Positions 32,291 through 41,585 of a stretch of 48,459 bases of DNA are shown here, in pieces. The stretch's first letter is position 1, and each line of letters opens with the position of its first letter. Source of the DNA: Halobacillus alkaliphilus (GTDB lineage: Bacteria; Bacillota; Bacilli; Bacillales; Halobacillaceae); contig NZ_FOOG01000031.1 in the NCBI RefSeq assembly GCF_900113125.1, positions 1 through 48,459 of the forward strand, read 5' to 3'. The notes beneath the pieces are model-generated. The model did no database searches. It had not been told where the DNA came from and saw only the letters and a program-made list of their open reading frames with translations. The translations under genes and the position numbers were made by a program.

Positions 32291-32622
32291 GGGCCGTATA
32301 CTTTAAGACTCAGTTTCGAGATAAGTTGGGTCCGTTACTCAATGTGGAAGAGGGCTGGTGGGGAAATAACTCGTCTTGTTCCATCACCCAGACACTCGAG
32401 ACATAAGCCGTTCATCAACGGACGGAAAAACCACCCTCCTTTTGATGCTCGGCTTATGCTGGTCGTGTCTTTCGGGGTGATTCCACATTTGAACACTTTC
32501 CTATGGGGGAACGGTGAGCTTCCTCGCTCGTTTCACTCCCTGCGGGATCTCACCTAGTCCCTTCTCCCATGGGAGTCTCGTCATTTCCCCACCAACCCAG
32601 CCGAGTGAGAATAACGGACGCT
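32291..32622 (+). repeat. Structured intergenic repeat, copy C
   Basis: About 330 bases. The first 230 match copy E closely. It opens with GGGCCGTATACTTTAAGACTCAGTTTCGAGATA. Long-range inverted arms close it: GTCCGTTACT (near 32340) with the inverse ATAACGGAC (near 32613), and GCTGGTGGGGAAAT (near 32354) with ATTTCCCCACCAAC (near 32583). The inner core GGTGAGCTTCCTCG...CCCTGCGGGATCTCACC (32513-32554) is shared with copies A and D. An open frame of 71 codons inside lacks a ribosome site. Confidence 0.87.
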
Positions 32623-32747
32623 TTTATAAGAGAGAATGCTCTCCTTCTTAATTGGTCCTAAATGCTTTTATACAGGCTATTTCACATCTTATAGCATGAA
32701 AATAGCCTCATGATTATATGCTTTTTTCTCATCAACCCCTCGAAGTC

Positions 32748-33010
32748 TTTAATGGTTTCGAGTTTCTGATTCGGCAAGGTCCGTAGGGGGACGATGTAGA
32801 CTCCTGCGGGATGAACATGATCGGTGAGATCCCGCAGGGCTGTTAAGCCCGAGGAAGCTCAGCACAGAAGAGGTTCGACTAAGAACGCCACCTCGTGTGG
32901 CAACGTCGAACGACCCTGCGTCGTGCAGGGCCGGAAAGCGAAATCGTCCCCCGCAGGACTTTCCGCTCAACGAATATCTCGAAATCAAGTCTTCAAGTAA
33001 TGGGAGCTAT
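32748..33010 (-). repeat. Structured intergenic repeat, copy D
   Basis: The inverse of copy A, about 263 bases. The shared parts are very similar, but a stretch of about 72 bases (near 32860-32932) replaces 14 bases of copy A. That stretch carries CGAACGACCCTGCGTCGTGC, which is half of the palindrome found in copy E. The right end TCTCGAAATCAAGTCTTCAAG is the terminal motif of the family. It stands 86 bases before helD. Confidence 0.87.
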
Positions 33011-33095
33011 TCTGAATTTATGAATAAGAAAATAGAGCAGGGGTTCCTGGCTGCTGATAATAGTATGTTTTGTGCACGTGAGAGGAGCGGATAGG

Positions 33096-35423
33096 ATGGA
33101 TGAGAACCACTACGAGTGGCAGCAAGAAGAGAAAAGAATAGAGAATATTAAACGAATATTATCAGAGAAAAAGAATGAATTAATGGAAAATAACAAAGAA
33201 TTGATGGGAGATATACTGGAACTGCGTCAAGGGTTTTGGGATGATGTTACCGTCAATATGGATGAACCGGACGAAGCGATTGAAACATACGCGAGTATTA
33301 AACAGCAAGCTGAACTATTGTCAGAGCGGGAGAGAAGCTACGGGCAGTTTAATAAACTAGTGAAGCTTTACGAGCGGCAGGAGGATTCCCCCTATTTCGG
33401 AAGAATCGATTTCCAGGAAGAAGACGGAGAGATAGAGTCTATATATATAGGCATTGGTTCATTGATGGATAAGAACAAAGAAGACTTTCTGATTTATGAT
33501 TGGCGGGCACCTGTATCGAGCATGTATTACGATTATGCTCCCGGACCAGTCCAATATGAAACTCCTGTGGGTGAAGTGACCGGGGAGATGAAGCTGAAGA
33601 GACAATTCATTATCCGGCGCGGCTCTCTTCAAGGAATGTTTGATACAGGATTGACGATTGGAGACGAACTGCTCCAGCACGTACTTGGCGGAAATGCCAC
33701 CTCCCATATGAAAAGTATAGTAGCTACGATTCAAAAAGAACAAAATCAAATTATAAGATATGATAAGAATAAAATGCTGATCGTGCAGGGAGCAGCTGGG
33801 AGCGGAAAGACCTCAGCAGCCATGCAGCGCATTGCGTACCTGCTCTATCGATACCGGACGTCTATAAGTGCAGATCAAATTTTATTATTTTCACCCAACC
33901 ACATGTTTATCAGTTATGTGGCTTCGGTCCTTCCTGAACTTGGGGAGGATAACATGCGGCAAATAACATTCCAGGAATATGCGGCTGGACGTCTGGATCG
34001 GGATTTTAAGCTGGAAAGTCCATTTGAACAGCTGGAATACTTGTTGTCTGATCGAGACAGCCAGAGGCTTGAAAAAAGAGTGGCAGCAATTCGTTTCAAA
34101 TCAGCATTGGAGTATAAGAATCTGCTGGATGATTACGTAAAAGGATTAACTGAGAAAGGGATGAAGTTTAGGAACATCACCTTTCGAGGGCAAACAATCG
34201 TAAGTGCTGAAGAGATTCACCGATACTTTTATAATCTCACAGGCCGTATTCCTAACCGGATAGAAAGCGTCAAAGTGTGGCTGCTTGATCAACTGGATGC
34301 TTTCCAATTAAAAGAACAGGATAAAGATTGGCCGGTCGAAGAAGCTGCTTTTTTAGCGAAGCATGAATATGCTGAAGCGTTTAATGAACTTGAGGAGCAT
34401 AAAGAATTTAACGAAGACACTTTCGATGATTTTGACAGGGAGCAGAAGCTGCTTGTAAAAAGAATCGTGGAAAGAAAAGTGCGGCCTTTAAAGAAAAAGA
34501 TCGAACAGTTAAAGTTTATTAAGCTAAGAAGACTGTATGAACAGATGTTTGATACTGTATCCGTTCCTGCAGAGTTGAGTGAAGAAGATTGGAAAGATAT
34601 TGGACTTGAAACGAAAAAAGCGCTGAACAACAAATATTTATATGCTGAGGATGTTACACCTTTTCTGTACTTACAGGATCAAGTTGAGGGCAGAAGTGTT
34701 AATACAGTTATTCGGCATCTATTTATTGATGAGGCACAGGATTATTCACCGTTTCAAATTGAGTTTATCAAGCAATTATTTCCGAATGCACGCTTCAACC
34801 TGCTCGGCGATTATAACCAGGCGATCCATAATCTTTATACTAAAGATCCGAGTTTATTGGAAGAAGGGGACGAATTAGAAGAAGATCTGAAGGTGGAACA
34901 TTTGTATTTAATGCGGAGTTACCGTTCCACTAAACCGATTGTTGAGTTTACGAAGCACCTGCTTCCTGATGGGGAAAAGATTGAAGCGTTTAATCGTGAG
35001 GGACAGAAGCCTCGTGTCCATAAGAAAGACAACGAGGATGAACTGATCAAAACTATGCAGGAGACAATATTAAGCAGGCAGAAGGAAGGTCACGAAACCA
35101 TTGCACTTCTGACCCGAACAAAACAAGAGGCGAAAAATTTACATGAGCGCATAGGCGAGAAATTCTCGGCCAGATTGATTTATAAAGAATCACAATCCTT
35201 TGAAAAAGGTATTCTCATTCTTCCTGGATATCTAGCTAAAGGAATTGAATTTGATGCCGTGATGTTACCAGAAGTGTCCAGTGCGACTTATAATAAAGAG
35301 GAAGAACGGAAACTATTATATACAGCAGCAACAAGAGCCATGCACGAATTGGATTTATTTTATACAGGAGTAATGAGTCCATTGCTTCAATCGGTATCTG
35401 AGGATTTGTATGAGAGAAAATGA
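33096..35423 (+). CDS. helD: RNA polymerase recycling motor ATPase HelD
   Basis: A UvrD/Rep-like superfamily 1 ATPase that removes stalled RNA polymerase from DNA and recycles it. The 775-aa length equals that of B. subtilis HelD. The N-terminal coiled-coil arm (about residues 1-60, EEKRIENIKRILSEKK) reaches the secondary channel of polymerase. Helicase motif I GAAGSGKTSAAMQRIAYLLY is near residue 230. Motif II HLFIDEAQDYSPFQ, motif III LLGDYNQAIHN, motif IV MRSYRSTKPIVEFT and the last motif LLYTAATRAMHELDLF are all present. I start at ATG 33096 after GAGGAG; the frame opens eight codons earlier at a GTG. Confidence 0.96.
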   Translation: MDENHYEWQQEEKRIENIKRILSEKKNELMENNKELMGDILELRQGFWDDVTVNMDEPDEAIETYASIKQQAELLSERERSYGQFNKLVKLYERQEDSPYFGRIDFQEEDGEIESIYIGIGSLMDKNKEDFLIYDWRAPVSSMYYDYAPGPVQYETPVGEVTGEMKLKRQFIIRRGSLQGMFDTGLTIGDELLQHVLGGNATSHMKSIVATIQKEQNQIIRYDKNKMLIVQGAAGSGKTSAAMQRIAYLLYRYRTSISADQILLFSPNHMFISYVASVLPELGEDNMRQITFQEYAAGRLDRDFKLESPFEQLEYLLSDRDSQRLEKRVAAIRFKSALEYKNLLDDYVKGLTEKGMKFRNITFRGQTIVSAEEIHRYFYNLTGRIPNRIESVKVWLLDQLDAFQLKEQDKDWPVEEAAFLAKHEYAEAFNELEEHKEFNEDTFDDFDREQKLLVKRIVERKVRPLKKKIEQLKFIKLRRLYEQMFDTVSVPAELSEEDWKDIGLETKKALNNKYLYAEDVTPFLYLQDQVEGRSVNTVIRHLFIDEAQDYSPFQIEFIKQLFPNARFNLLGDYNQAIHNLYTKDPSLLEEGDELEEDLKVEHLYLMRSYRSTKPIVEFTKHLLPDGEKIEAFNREGQKPRVHKKDNEDELIKTMQETILSRQKEGHETIALLTRTKQEAKNLHERIGEKFSARLIYKESQSFEKGILILPGYLAKGIEFDAVMLPEVSSATYNKEEERKLLYTAATRAMHELDLFYTGVMSPLLQSVSEDLYERK

Positions 35424-35425
35424 AC

Positions 35426-35460
35426 AACAGCTTCTGCGTTGCAGAGGCTGTTTGTTTTAA
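35426..35460 (+). terminator. Terminator after helD
   Basis: Arms AACAGCTTCTGC and GCAGAGGCTGTT around GTT, then TGTTTTAAT. Confidence 0.82.
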
Positions 35461-35538
35461 TAAGGTGAATTAGTAGGGGACGGAGCCGTTGTATTGCTAT
35501 AATGAACGATAGATGTAATGGAATAAAGGAGATTAACA

Positions 35539-37050
35539 ATGATACAGGAACTGCTTCAGTCGGACAAGTTTATTATGCTAGTAGCTTTACTATTAATTAC
35601 AAGTATTCTCGTAACGAAGTTCTCTACAAGACTCGGGGTGCCTTCCCTTGTCTTATTTATTGCCGTAGGAATGCTTGTAGGAAGTGATGGGCTCGGGTTA
35701 ATTTATTTCGACAGTGCTGAAGTGGCGCAGCTTGTCGGTGTATTTGCCTTAATTATCATTTTATTTGAAGGCGGTATGCAGACAAAATGGAAAAATATAC
35801 AGCCAGTGATTGGCCCGTCGGTTACTCTTGCAACTATTGGAGTACTGCTTACCACAGGACTGGTTGGTGTAGCGGCAAGGTACATATTAGGCTTAGACTG
35901 GGTAGAAGCTATGCTGCTTGGTGCGATTATTGGTTCCACGGATGCGGCGGCTGTATTTGCGGTGTTAAAAGGGAAAAATGTAAGAGACAGACTGGAGGCT
36001 ACACTCGAAGCCGAATCGGGTACTAATGATCCAATGGCTGTGTTTTTAACCATTACGTTCATTCAAATCTTAACCACGGGAGAAGCGGAAATTCTTCCAT
36101 TGATTGGATCCTTCTTCTGGCAGATGGGAGCAGGACTTATCATTGGTGCTCTCGTTGGGTATGCCGGAAGCTTCAGCTTAAACCGTATTAATCTGGATTC
36201 CAGTGGACTCTATCCTTTATTTGCACTTGGATTTGCTTTTTTAGCGTATAGTGCGAGTTCGCTCGCGCAGGCGAGTGGGTTGTTAGCTGTGTATGTAGCT
36301 GCTGTATTTATAGGAAATGCAGAGTTAGCCTATCGTTACTCAATTCTGCGTTTCCACGAAGGGTTTGGGTGGATGGCCCAAATTGTGATGTTTATTATTC
36401 TCGGGCTGTTTGTGTTCCCGACCGAAGTCTTTACGCTATCGGTTATGATTGATGGGCTGCTTATTGCTCTGGCTCTGATTCTAATTGCCCGTCCGTTGGC
36501 CACATTTATCAGTCTGGCTTTCTTCTCCTTTAATATAAAGGAGAAATTGTTTCTATCATGGGCAGGACTGAGAGGGGCCGTTCCCATTGTACTGGCGATT
36601 TTTCCGATGCTTGCTGGCGTAGAGAATAGTCAGTTGATTTTTAATGTTGTCTTTTTCACGGTACTTACTTCTACTCTCTTTCAGGGTTCATCGATTACAT
36701 GGGTAGCGGAGCGCTTTAAGCTGGTTTCAGATAAGCTAACCAATCCAATTCATTCTCTGGAATTGATTTCGATCGGGAAAGCGAACGTGGAATTGATGGA
36801 ATTTGATGTAATGGAAAACAATCAGGTAGTAGGGCAGACGCTTGAGCATATCGAACTGCCAGATCGTGCTTTAATTAATGCGATCATAAGGGAAGGCGAT
36901 GTGATCACTCCATACGGCCAAACTGAAATAAAAGCAGGAGATACTTTGTATATCATGGTGTCACGGAGCAGTAAGAAGGAAGTGAAGAGATTATTGCAAG
37001 CCGTTAAGCCTGGAGAAGACGCTGTGAACCACGAAAAAAACCGAGCTTAA
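35539..37050 (+). CDS. Potassium/proton antiporter, NhaP2/CvrA type with RCK-C domain
   Basis: A cation:proton antiporter of the CPA1 superfamily. The 503-aa protein has about 12-13 membrane segments over the first 390 residues, including GAIIGSTDAAAVFAVLKG and EAESGTNDPMAVFLT (the ND pair of the transport site) and WAGLRGAVPIVLA. A C-terminal TrkA-C/RCK-C domain (about residues 400-485, ending DTLYIMVSRSSKKEVKRLL) follows. That domain and the general layout resemble NhaP2/CvrA, which exchanges K+ for H+. Such a system suits a salt-exposed cell, but ion specificity cannot be read from the sequence. AAAGGAG lies 8 bases before the ATG. Confidence 0.9.
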   Translation: MIQELLQSDKFIMLVALLLITSILVTKFSTRLGVPSLVLFIAVGMLVGSDGLGLIYFDSAEVAQLVGVFALIIILFEGGMQTKWKNIQPVIGPSVTLATIGVLLTTGLVGVAARYILGLDWVEAMLLGAIIGSTDAAAVFAVLKGKNVRDRLEATLEAESGTNDPMAVFLTITFIQILTTGEAEILPLIGSFFWQMGAGLIIGALVGYAGSFSLNRINLDSSGLYPLFALGFAFLAYSASSLAQASGLLAVYVAAVFIGNAELAYRYSILRFHEGFGWMAQIVMFIILGLFVFPTEVFTLSVMIDGLLIALALILIARPLATFISLAFFSFNIKEKLFLSWAGLRGAVPIVLAIFPMLAGVENSQLIFNVVFFTVLTSTLFQGSSITWVAERFKLVSDKLTNPIHSLELISIGKANVELMEFDVMENNQVVGQTLEHIELPDRALINAIIREGDVITPYGQTEIKAGDTLYIMVSRSSKKEVKRLLQAVKPGEDAVNHEKNRA

Positions 37051-37068
37051 GGCAGCTCGGCTTTTTTC
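37039..37068 (+). terminator. Terminator after the antiporter
   Basis: Arms CCGAGCT and AGCTCGG around TAAGGC, preceded by an A-run and followed by T residues. Confidence 0.88.
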
Positions 37069-37219
37069 GTAGCAGCTATGATATTTTTGGTCGTTCGCTA
37101 TGATATGAAGAATACAATTCTAATTATAGGTAACTTGGCCGCATTTGTAAACCTTTTCCCCATAAAACATGAAATATTTACTAGTTATTTACATAAATTC
37201 AATCGAATCAGATCGACAA

Positions 37220-37248
37220 TTGTTATGTAAGAAATAATCCTATACAAT
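37220..37248 (+). promoter_or_regulatory. SigA-type promoter of proC
   Basis: TTGTTA (37220-37225) and TACAAT (37243-37248) are 17 bases apart; start predicted near 37255, just before the ribosome site. Confidence 0.65.
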
Positions 37249-37272
37249 GGAGAGAATAAGGAGGAATGCCCG

Positions 37273-38085
37273 GTGGATAAAAAAATAGGATTTATTGGCT
37301 GCGGACAGATGGGACAAGCTATGATCCAGGGAATGATTGATGCGAAACTGATGAAAGCGGAAAATATAGCAGCAACCGCTCTCTCGGATGAAACCATCGA
37401 CTTTGTCTCAGATGAATATGGAATTCACATATCAAATGACAACAAGCAGCTTGCACGTGAAAGCGATTTATTATTTCTAGCTATTAAACCTTACATTTAT
37501 CATGGAGTTATTCAGGAAATAAAGGATGAAGTTCCTCCGGACACCGTTATTGTTACGATTGCAGCTGGAATTACACTGGATGCAATCAAAGAAGCATTCG
37601 GCCGCAATGTTAAGGTTATTCGTTCGATGCCTAATACGCCATCTCTTGTCGGAGCTGGAATGAGCGTGTTATGCCCAAATGATTTCGTTACAGAAGAGGA
37701 ATTAGCTGATGTAATGGAAGTTTTCGAAAGCTTTGGGGAAGCAGAAATTATTGAAGAAAAACTAATGGATGCGGTTCCTGCGATCAGTGGTTCTTCTCCA
37801 GCTTTTGTTTACATGTTTATTGAAGCGATGGCTGATACAGCTGTTCAGCAAGGCTTTCCTAGAGATAAAGCCTATAAAATTGCCTCCCAGGCCGTTCAAG
37901 GGGCGGCGAAGATGGTTAAAGAAACAGGCAGACATCCTGGCGAGTTGAAAGATGCGGTGTGCACCCCTGGAGGCGTAACGATTGCAGGAGTGACAGAACT
38001 TGAGCATTCCGGCATGCGCAGTTCAATTATTCAGGCAATGGAAGCTTGTACGAAGAAGTCGAAAGAATTATCAAAAGGTGAATAG
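37273..38085 (+). CDS. proC: Pyrroline-5-carboxylate reductase
   Basis: Reduces pyrroline-5-carboxylate to proline with NAD(P)H, the last step of proline synthesis. The 270-aa product has the Rossmann start GFIGCGQMGQAMIQGMI, the family pattern IRSMPNTPSLVGAGMSVL (near residue 117) and the C-terminal signature region GELKDAVCTPGGVTIAGVTELE. GTG is the start; AAGGAGG lies 8 bases upstream. It has its own promoter and terminator. Proline is a compatible solute in halotolerant Bacillaceae, but a standalone proC says nothing about osmotic control. Bacillus has several isoenzymes (ProH, ProI, ProG), and I cannot say which one this is. Confidence 0.95.
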   Translation: MDKKIGFIGCGQMGQAMIQGMIDAKLMKAENIAATALSDETIDFVSDEYGIHISNDNKQLARESDLLFLAIKPYIYHGVIQEIKDEVPPDTVIVTIAAGITLDAIKEAFGRNVKVIRSMPNTPSLVGAGMSVLCPNDFVTEEELADVMEVFESFGEAEIIEEKLMDAVPAISGSSPAFVYMFIEAMADTAVQQGFPRDKAYKIASQAVQGAAKMVKETGRHPGELKDAVCTPGGVTIAGVTELEHSGMRSSIIQAMEACTKKSKELSKGE

Positions 38086-38096
38086 ACTTCTCAGAA

Positions 38097-38133
38097 GCCA
38101 GATATGACATGCTTGTCGTGTCTGGCTTTTTTT
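38097..38133 (+). terminator. Terminator after proC
   Basis: Arms AGCCAGATATGAC and GTCGTGTCTGGCT around ATGCTT, then seven T residues. Confidence 0.87.
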
Positions 38134-38198
38134 AAGGATACGAAACTTTTAGATTAACTTTTTCGTACCTAAGATAGATGATCGAGGAGGTATGGTTT

Positions 38199-38678
38199 AT
38201 GTGGAGAGAACCGGCACAGCGGATTTCCGAGCGCGCCCTGTCCTTATGGCGGGTCTACGGAGCTATCCAGGCAGGCGTGACACTTCTTGTCAGTATAGCA
38301 GTCGGAGGTGCGGTCTATTTCTGGGACTGGCCTGAATGGCTGCTTGCAATTGCAGCTGGAATTATTTTAATGGAGTTGATCCTCTCAGTCTGGTTAATAC
38401 CTGACCTGAGGTGGAAACGATGGCGTTATGAAGTGACTGAACAGGATATTGAGCTTCAGCACGGAATTTTTATCATTCAGAGAACACTCGTGCCGATGGT
38501 CCGTGTTCAGCATGTGGATACGGAGCAGGGCCCTTTACTTAGAAAATATCGGCTGTCAACGATCAGCATTTCGACAGCGGCAACGGTACATAAAATTCCT
38601 GCTCTTGATGAACAGGAGGCGGAGGAACTTAGACGTTCGATATCTTCTTTAGCAAGGGTGGCTGAGGATGATGTTTGA
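38199..38678 (+). CDS. ydbS: Bacterial PH-domain membrane protein YdbS
   Basis: A 159-aa protein with two membrane helices (about residues 21-43 and 47-68) followed by one bacterial PH-like domain (bPH2, DUF304), seen in RWRYEVTEQDIELQHGIFIIQRTLVPMVRVQHVDTEQGPL. In B. subtilis YdbS and YdbT together protect against certain membrane-active bacteriocins; the mechanism is not known. I use ATG 38199, eight bases after GAGGAGG. Its end overlaps ydbT by 11 bases, so the two are translationally coupled. Confidence 0.9.
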   Translation: MWREPAQRISERALSLWRVYGAIQAGVTLLVSIAVGGAVYFWDWPEWLLAIAAGIILMELILSVWLIPDLRWKRWRYEVTEQDIELQHGIFIIQRTLVPMVRVQHVDTEQGPLLRKYRLSTISISTAATVHKIPALDEQEAEELRRSISSLARVAEDDV

Positions 38679-40146
38679 ACCCAAGCGTCTTCATCCAGTA
38701 TCTGCAGTTATTAATTTTGTTAAAGGGTTAAAAGATTCTGCCCTTCCTATTATCGCGCTCATTTTCCTGAACGGTAACATATTTAGTGGGGAAGTAGAGT
38801 GGATCCCTCTTTTAATAACGATCGGTTTTCTGTTATTAGTACTAGGCGGAGGGGTGATCCGCTGGCTCCGTTTCAGTTACAGAGTGGAACAGGGAGAACT
38901 GAGGATTGAACATGGGCTAATTCTGAGAAAAAAGCGATATATTCCTTTTCACCGCATCCAAAGCCTGGATTTCTCTGAAGGAATCTTTCACCGTCCTTTT
39001 AACTTAGTGAAGGTATCCATTGAAACAGCGGGCTCAGGTGATCTTCAGAAAGCGGAGGCAGAACTTACGGCGATCAAGCGAGAAGATGCTGATGAATTAG
39101 AAACTATTATTTCAAGAGAAAAAAACAAGCGTACGATAGAGGAAGAGGGTATAGAAGAAGACCGTGTAGTTTCCTCCAGGGAAAAGGTATATGAGATGAA
39201 AATGAAAGACATTGTTGTAATGGCTATTACTTCAGGAGGAGTTGGAGTCGTGTTATCAGGAGTGGGAGTGTTTGCCTCCCAGCTTACCGAAGTTCTGCCA
39301 CTGGGCACGATTTACAGTGAATTCCTTGCCTGGCTTCGTATCGGGGTTCTCGTAGTCGCATTCGCTGCATTTGTTATCTTGTTGATTGCCTATGGCATAT
39401 CGATCCTGCTTACCATACTCCGCTATGCAAACTTCAGTGTTTTTCTTGATGCGGATGACCTGGTGATTACTCGCGGGTGGCTTGAGAAAAAACAAATGAC
39501 TATTCCGTTAAACCGGATTCAAGGTCTCAGAATTGATGAAAATTTAATCCGGCAGCCACTTGGCTATGCTTCGGTCACACTGATTAGTGCAGGTGGAGCC
39601 ATTCAGCAAGGTGCCGAGCATCAGCTTCGGCTTCTTCCATTGATTAAAAAGAGAGAGATCGAAAAAGTATTGCATCAGATGATCAGCGATTATGACTTTG
39701 ATGTAGAGTGGAATCGGCCGCCGTCCCGGTCAATGCGCCGTTATATACTGCGTCATTCGTGGTTCGCCTGGGTGGCCGTCATTCCACTAAGTATTTTCCT
39801 ATTTCCATATGGGCTGCTCGCGATCCTAGCAGCCATTGCATTTACAGGTATAGGTTTCCTAGCCTATAAAGATGCAGGGTGGAATCTGTCCGACCAGCAA
39901 TTGACGCTGAAGAGCCGGTTCATTAATAAACAGACGTTTATTATGAAAAGGAAACGGATCCAGTCAGCTGCAGTTACTCAGACCATCCTTCAGAAGCGGG
40001 TAGATCTGGAAAGTATACGTGTAACTTTGAAATCGGGTGTCGGTGGGGCTGTCGCACGCTGTCTTTATTTAGATCAGCAAGACACCCGGCAGATGATGCA
40101 TTGGTATCGTCCGAATGACACAGTTGAAAAAAGGTCTGACCTCTAG
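38668..40146 (+). CDS. ydbT: PH-domain membrane protein YdbT
   Basis: A 492-aa membrane protein with three bPH2 (DUF304) repeats between paired membrane helices. The repeats begin near VEQGELRIEHGLILRKKRYIPFHRIQSLDF (about residue 74), DADDLVITRGWLEKKQMTIPLNRIQGL (about residue 263) and LSDQQLTLKSRFINKQTFIMKRKRIQSA (about residue 407). The repeat structure and the overlap with ydbS support an operon of two interacting proteins. An acidic linker (REKNKRTIEEEGIEEDRVV) sits after the first repeat. The ATG at 38668 lies within the end of ydbS; a second ATG follows directly. Confidence 0.9.
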   Translation: MMFEPKRLHPVSAVINFVKGLKDSALPIIALIFLNGNIFSGEVEWIPLLITIGFLLLVLGGGVIRWLRFSYRVEQGELRIEHGLILRKKRYIPFHRIQSLDFSEGIFHRPFNLVKVSIETAGSGDLQKAEAELTAIKREDADELETIISREKNKRTIEEEGIEEDRVVSSREKVYEMKMKDIVVMAITSGGVGVVLSGVGVFASQLTEVLPLGTIYSEFLAWLRIGVLVVAFAAFVILLIAYGISILLTILRYANFSVFLDADDLVITRGWLEKKQMTIPLNRIQGLRIDENLIRQPLGYASVTLISAGGAIQQGAEHQLRLLPLIKKREIEKVLHQMISDYDFDVEWNRPPSRSMRRYILRHSWFAWVAVIPLSIFLFPYGLLAILAAIAFTGIGFLAYKDAGWNLSDQQLTLKSRFINKQTFIMKRKRIQSAAVTQTILQKRVDLESIRVTLKSGVGGAVARCLYLDQQDTRQMMHWYRPNDTVEKRSDL

Positions 40147-40161
40147 GTTCAGACCTTTTTT
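40127..40161 (+). terminator. Terminator of ydbST
   Basis: Arms AAAAAAGGTCTGAC and GTTCAGACCTTTTTT. The left arm lies within the last codons of ydbT. Confidence 0.88.
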
Positions 40162-40178
40162 ATGTGAAATTTTAATTA

Positions 40179-40223
40179 AAACACGAACATTAAAGTTAAA
40201 ACCATTGATTTTTGTTCGCTTTC
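40179..40223. promoter_or_regulatory. Pair of inverted PurBox-like sites
   Basis: AAACACGAACATT (40179-40191, plus) matches AWWWCCGAACWWT at 11 of 13 positions. The inverse site TTTGTTCGCTTTC (40211-40223) matches at 10 of 13. Counted as 14-base boxes the gap is 17 bases, the spacing known for PurR operators in B. subtilis. The second box overlaps the promoter spacer. Confidence 0.65.
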
Positions 40224-40233
40224 ATCTTATGAT
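40205..40233 (+). promoter_or_regulatory. SigA-type promoter of the purine permease
   Basis: TTGATT (40205-40210) and TATGAT (40228-40233), 17 bases apart. It overlaps the second PurBox, as expected for repression by PurR. No purine riboswitch core is visible between here and the gene. Confidence 0.6.
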
Positions 40234-40276
40234 TAGAAACGTTGTGATTTTACATGCGAGACAGGGGATTTAAAAA

Positions 40277-41569
40277 ATGAGGAAATTATTTAAATTAGAA
40301 GAAAACCATACGAATGTAAAAACTGAATTATTAGCCGGGGTCACTACGTTTCTTACAATGGTGTATATCGTAGTAGTGAACCCAGGGATCCTTGAAGCGG
40401 CTGGTGTTCCATTCGAGCAAGTATTCATGGCTACCATTATAGCCGCTGTGGTTGGAACATTAATCATGGCTTTTGCCGCCAATTACCCGATTGCCATTGC
40501 ACCGGGCATGGGGATGAACGCTTATTTTGTAACGGAGGTTATTCAGCAGGATGTCAGCTACTCAGTCATTTTTGGAACGGTATTTTTAGCCGGTATTCTG
40601 TTTGTCATTTTAAGTTTAACGAAGCTTAGGGAAACTTTAATTACCGCTATACCTGCTTCCTTAAAATATGGCATTACCTCAGGAATTGGTTTATTTATAG
40701 CTTTTTTGGGACTGCGCATGTCAGGGATCATCGTAGCAAGTGAAGAGACGCTGGTAACGCTGGGAGATTTGACTGCACCAGGTACACTTTTGACTATTGG
40801 TGGATTGTTCATTACGTTAATCCTTATTTCGCGTAACGTAACAGGCGGTTTGTTTATCGGAATGGTAATTACAGCCGTAATCGGCTATTATACTGGTCAA
40901 CTTGAGATTGGTGGAGTGATGTCCGTGCCGCCAAGTCCTGTGTTCTGGGATATGGATATTGCTGGAGTATTCACAAATAGCTTATATACAGTTATTTTTG
41001 CGTTCCTGCTCGTAACGATTTTTGATACAACCGGGACGATGGTTGGTGTAGCTGAGCAGGCGGGTTTCATACGTAAGGATGGCAGTCTGCCACGTGCGAG
41101 AGCAGCTCTGATGGCTGACGCTTCCGCTACTACGGTGGGGTCCATGTTCGGAACTAGCCCATCTTCTGCTTACATTGAATCTTCGTCTGGAGTGGCCGCA
41201 GGAGGAAGAACTGGACTGACAACCGTGGTGGTTGCTGGTTTATTCCTTCTTTCCATGTTCTTTGCTCCTCTGGTGGGAGCCGTTTCAGGACTGCCTGCTA
41301 TTACAGCGCCTGTACTGATTATTGTTGGATGTTTTATGATGGAAGGTCTGGCTAAAGTAAATTGGACCTCCTTTGATGATGCCTTTCCTGCTTTCATTAT
41401 CATCCTTACGATGCCGCTTACGTCCAGTATAGCTACTGGGATTGCGCTTGGGTTCATTACGTATCCTGTTTTGAAACTGGTAATGGGGAAAGGAAAGCAA
41501 GTACACTGGATTCTCTATGTGTTTGCGGTGATCTTTATCCTGCAAATGGCCTTTTTCCCAGGGCATTAA
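40277..41569 (+). CDS. Purine (guanine/hypoxanthine) permease, AzgA/PbuG family
   Basis: A 430-aa transporter with about 12-13 membrane segments that takes up guanine, hypoxanthine or adenine with protons. The typical N-terminus VKTELLAGVTTFLTMVYIVVVNPGIL and APGMGMNAYF near residue 77 are present. FDTTGTMVGVAEQAG near residue 250 and GTSPSSAYIESSSGVAAGGRTGLT near residue 294 are further AzgA-family signatures. B. subtilis has PbuG and PbuO; I cannot choose between them. The paired PurBoxes upstream support a purine substrate. AGGGGAT precedes the ATG. Repeat E begins 16 bases after the stop codon. Confidence 0.94.
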   Translation: MRKLFKLEENHTNVKTELLAGVTTFLTMVYIVVVNPGILEAAGVPFEQVFMATIIAAVVGTLIMAFAANYPIAIAPGMGMNAYFVTEVIQQDVSYSVIFGTVFLAGILFVILSLTKLRETLITAIPASLKYGITSGIGLFIAFLGLRMSGIIVASEETLVTLGDLTAPGTLLTIGGLFITLILISRNVTGGLFIGMVITAVIGYYTGQLEIGGVMSVPPSPVFWDMDIAGVFTNSLYTVIFAFLLVTIFDTTGTMVGVAEQAGFIRKDGSLPRARAALMADASATTVGSMFGTSPSSAYIESSSGVAAGGRTGLTTVVVAGLFLLSMFFAPLVGAVSGLPAITAPVLIIVGCFMMEGLAKVNWTSFDDAFPAFIIILTMPLTSSIATGIALGFITYPVLKLVMGKGKQVHWILYVFAVIFILQMAFFPGH

Positions 41570-41585
41570 AGAAATGTTCTAGTAT

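Noticed and set aside
32342-32988. Frames within repeats C and D
   Set aside because: Same reason as for repeat A; insertions between copies break any shared frame.
40234-40276. Possible purine riboswitch before the purine permease
   Set aside because: The leader is about 40 bases long and has no aptamer core; the PurBoxes already explain control.
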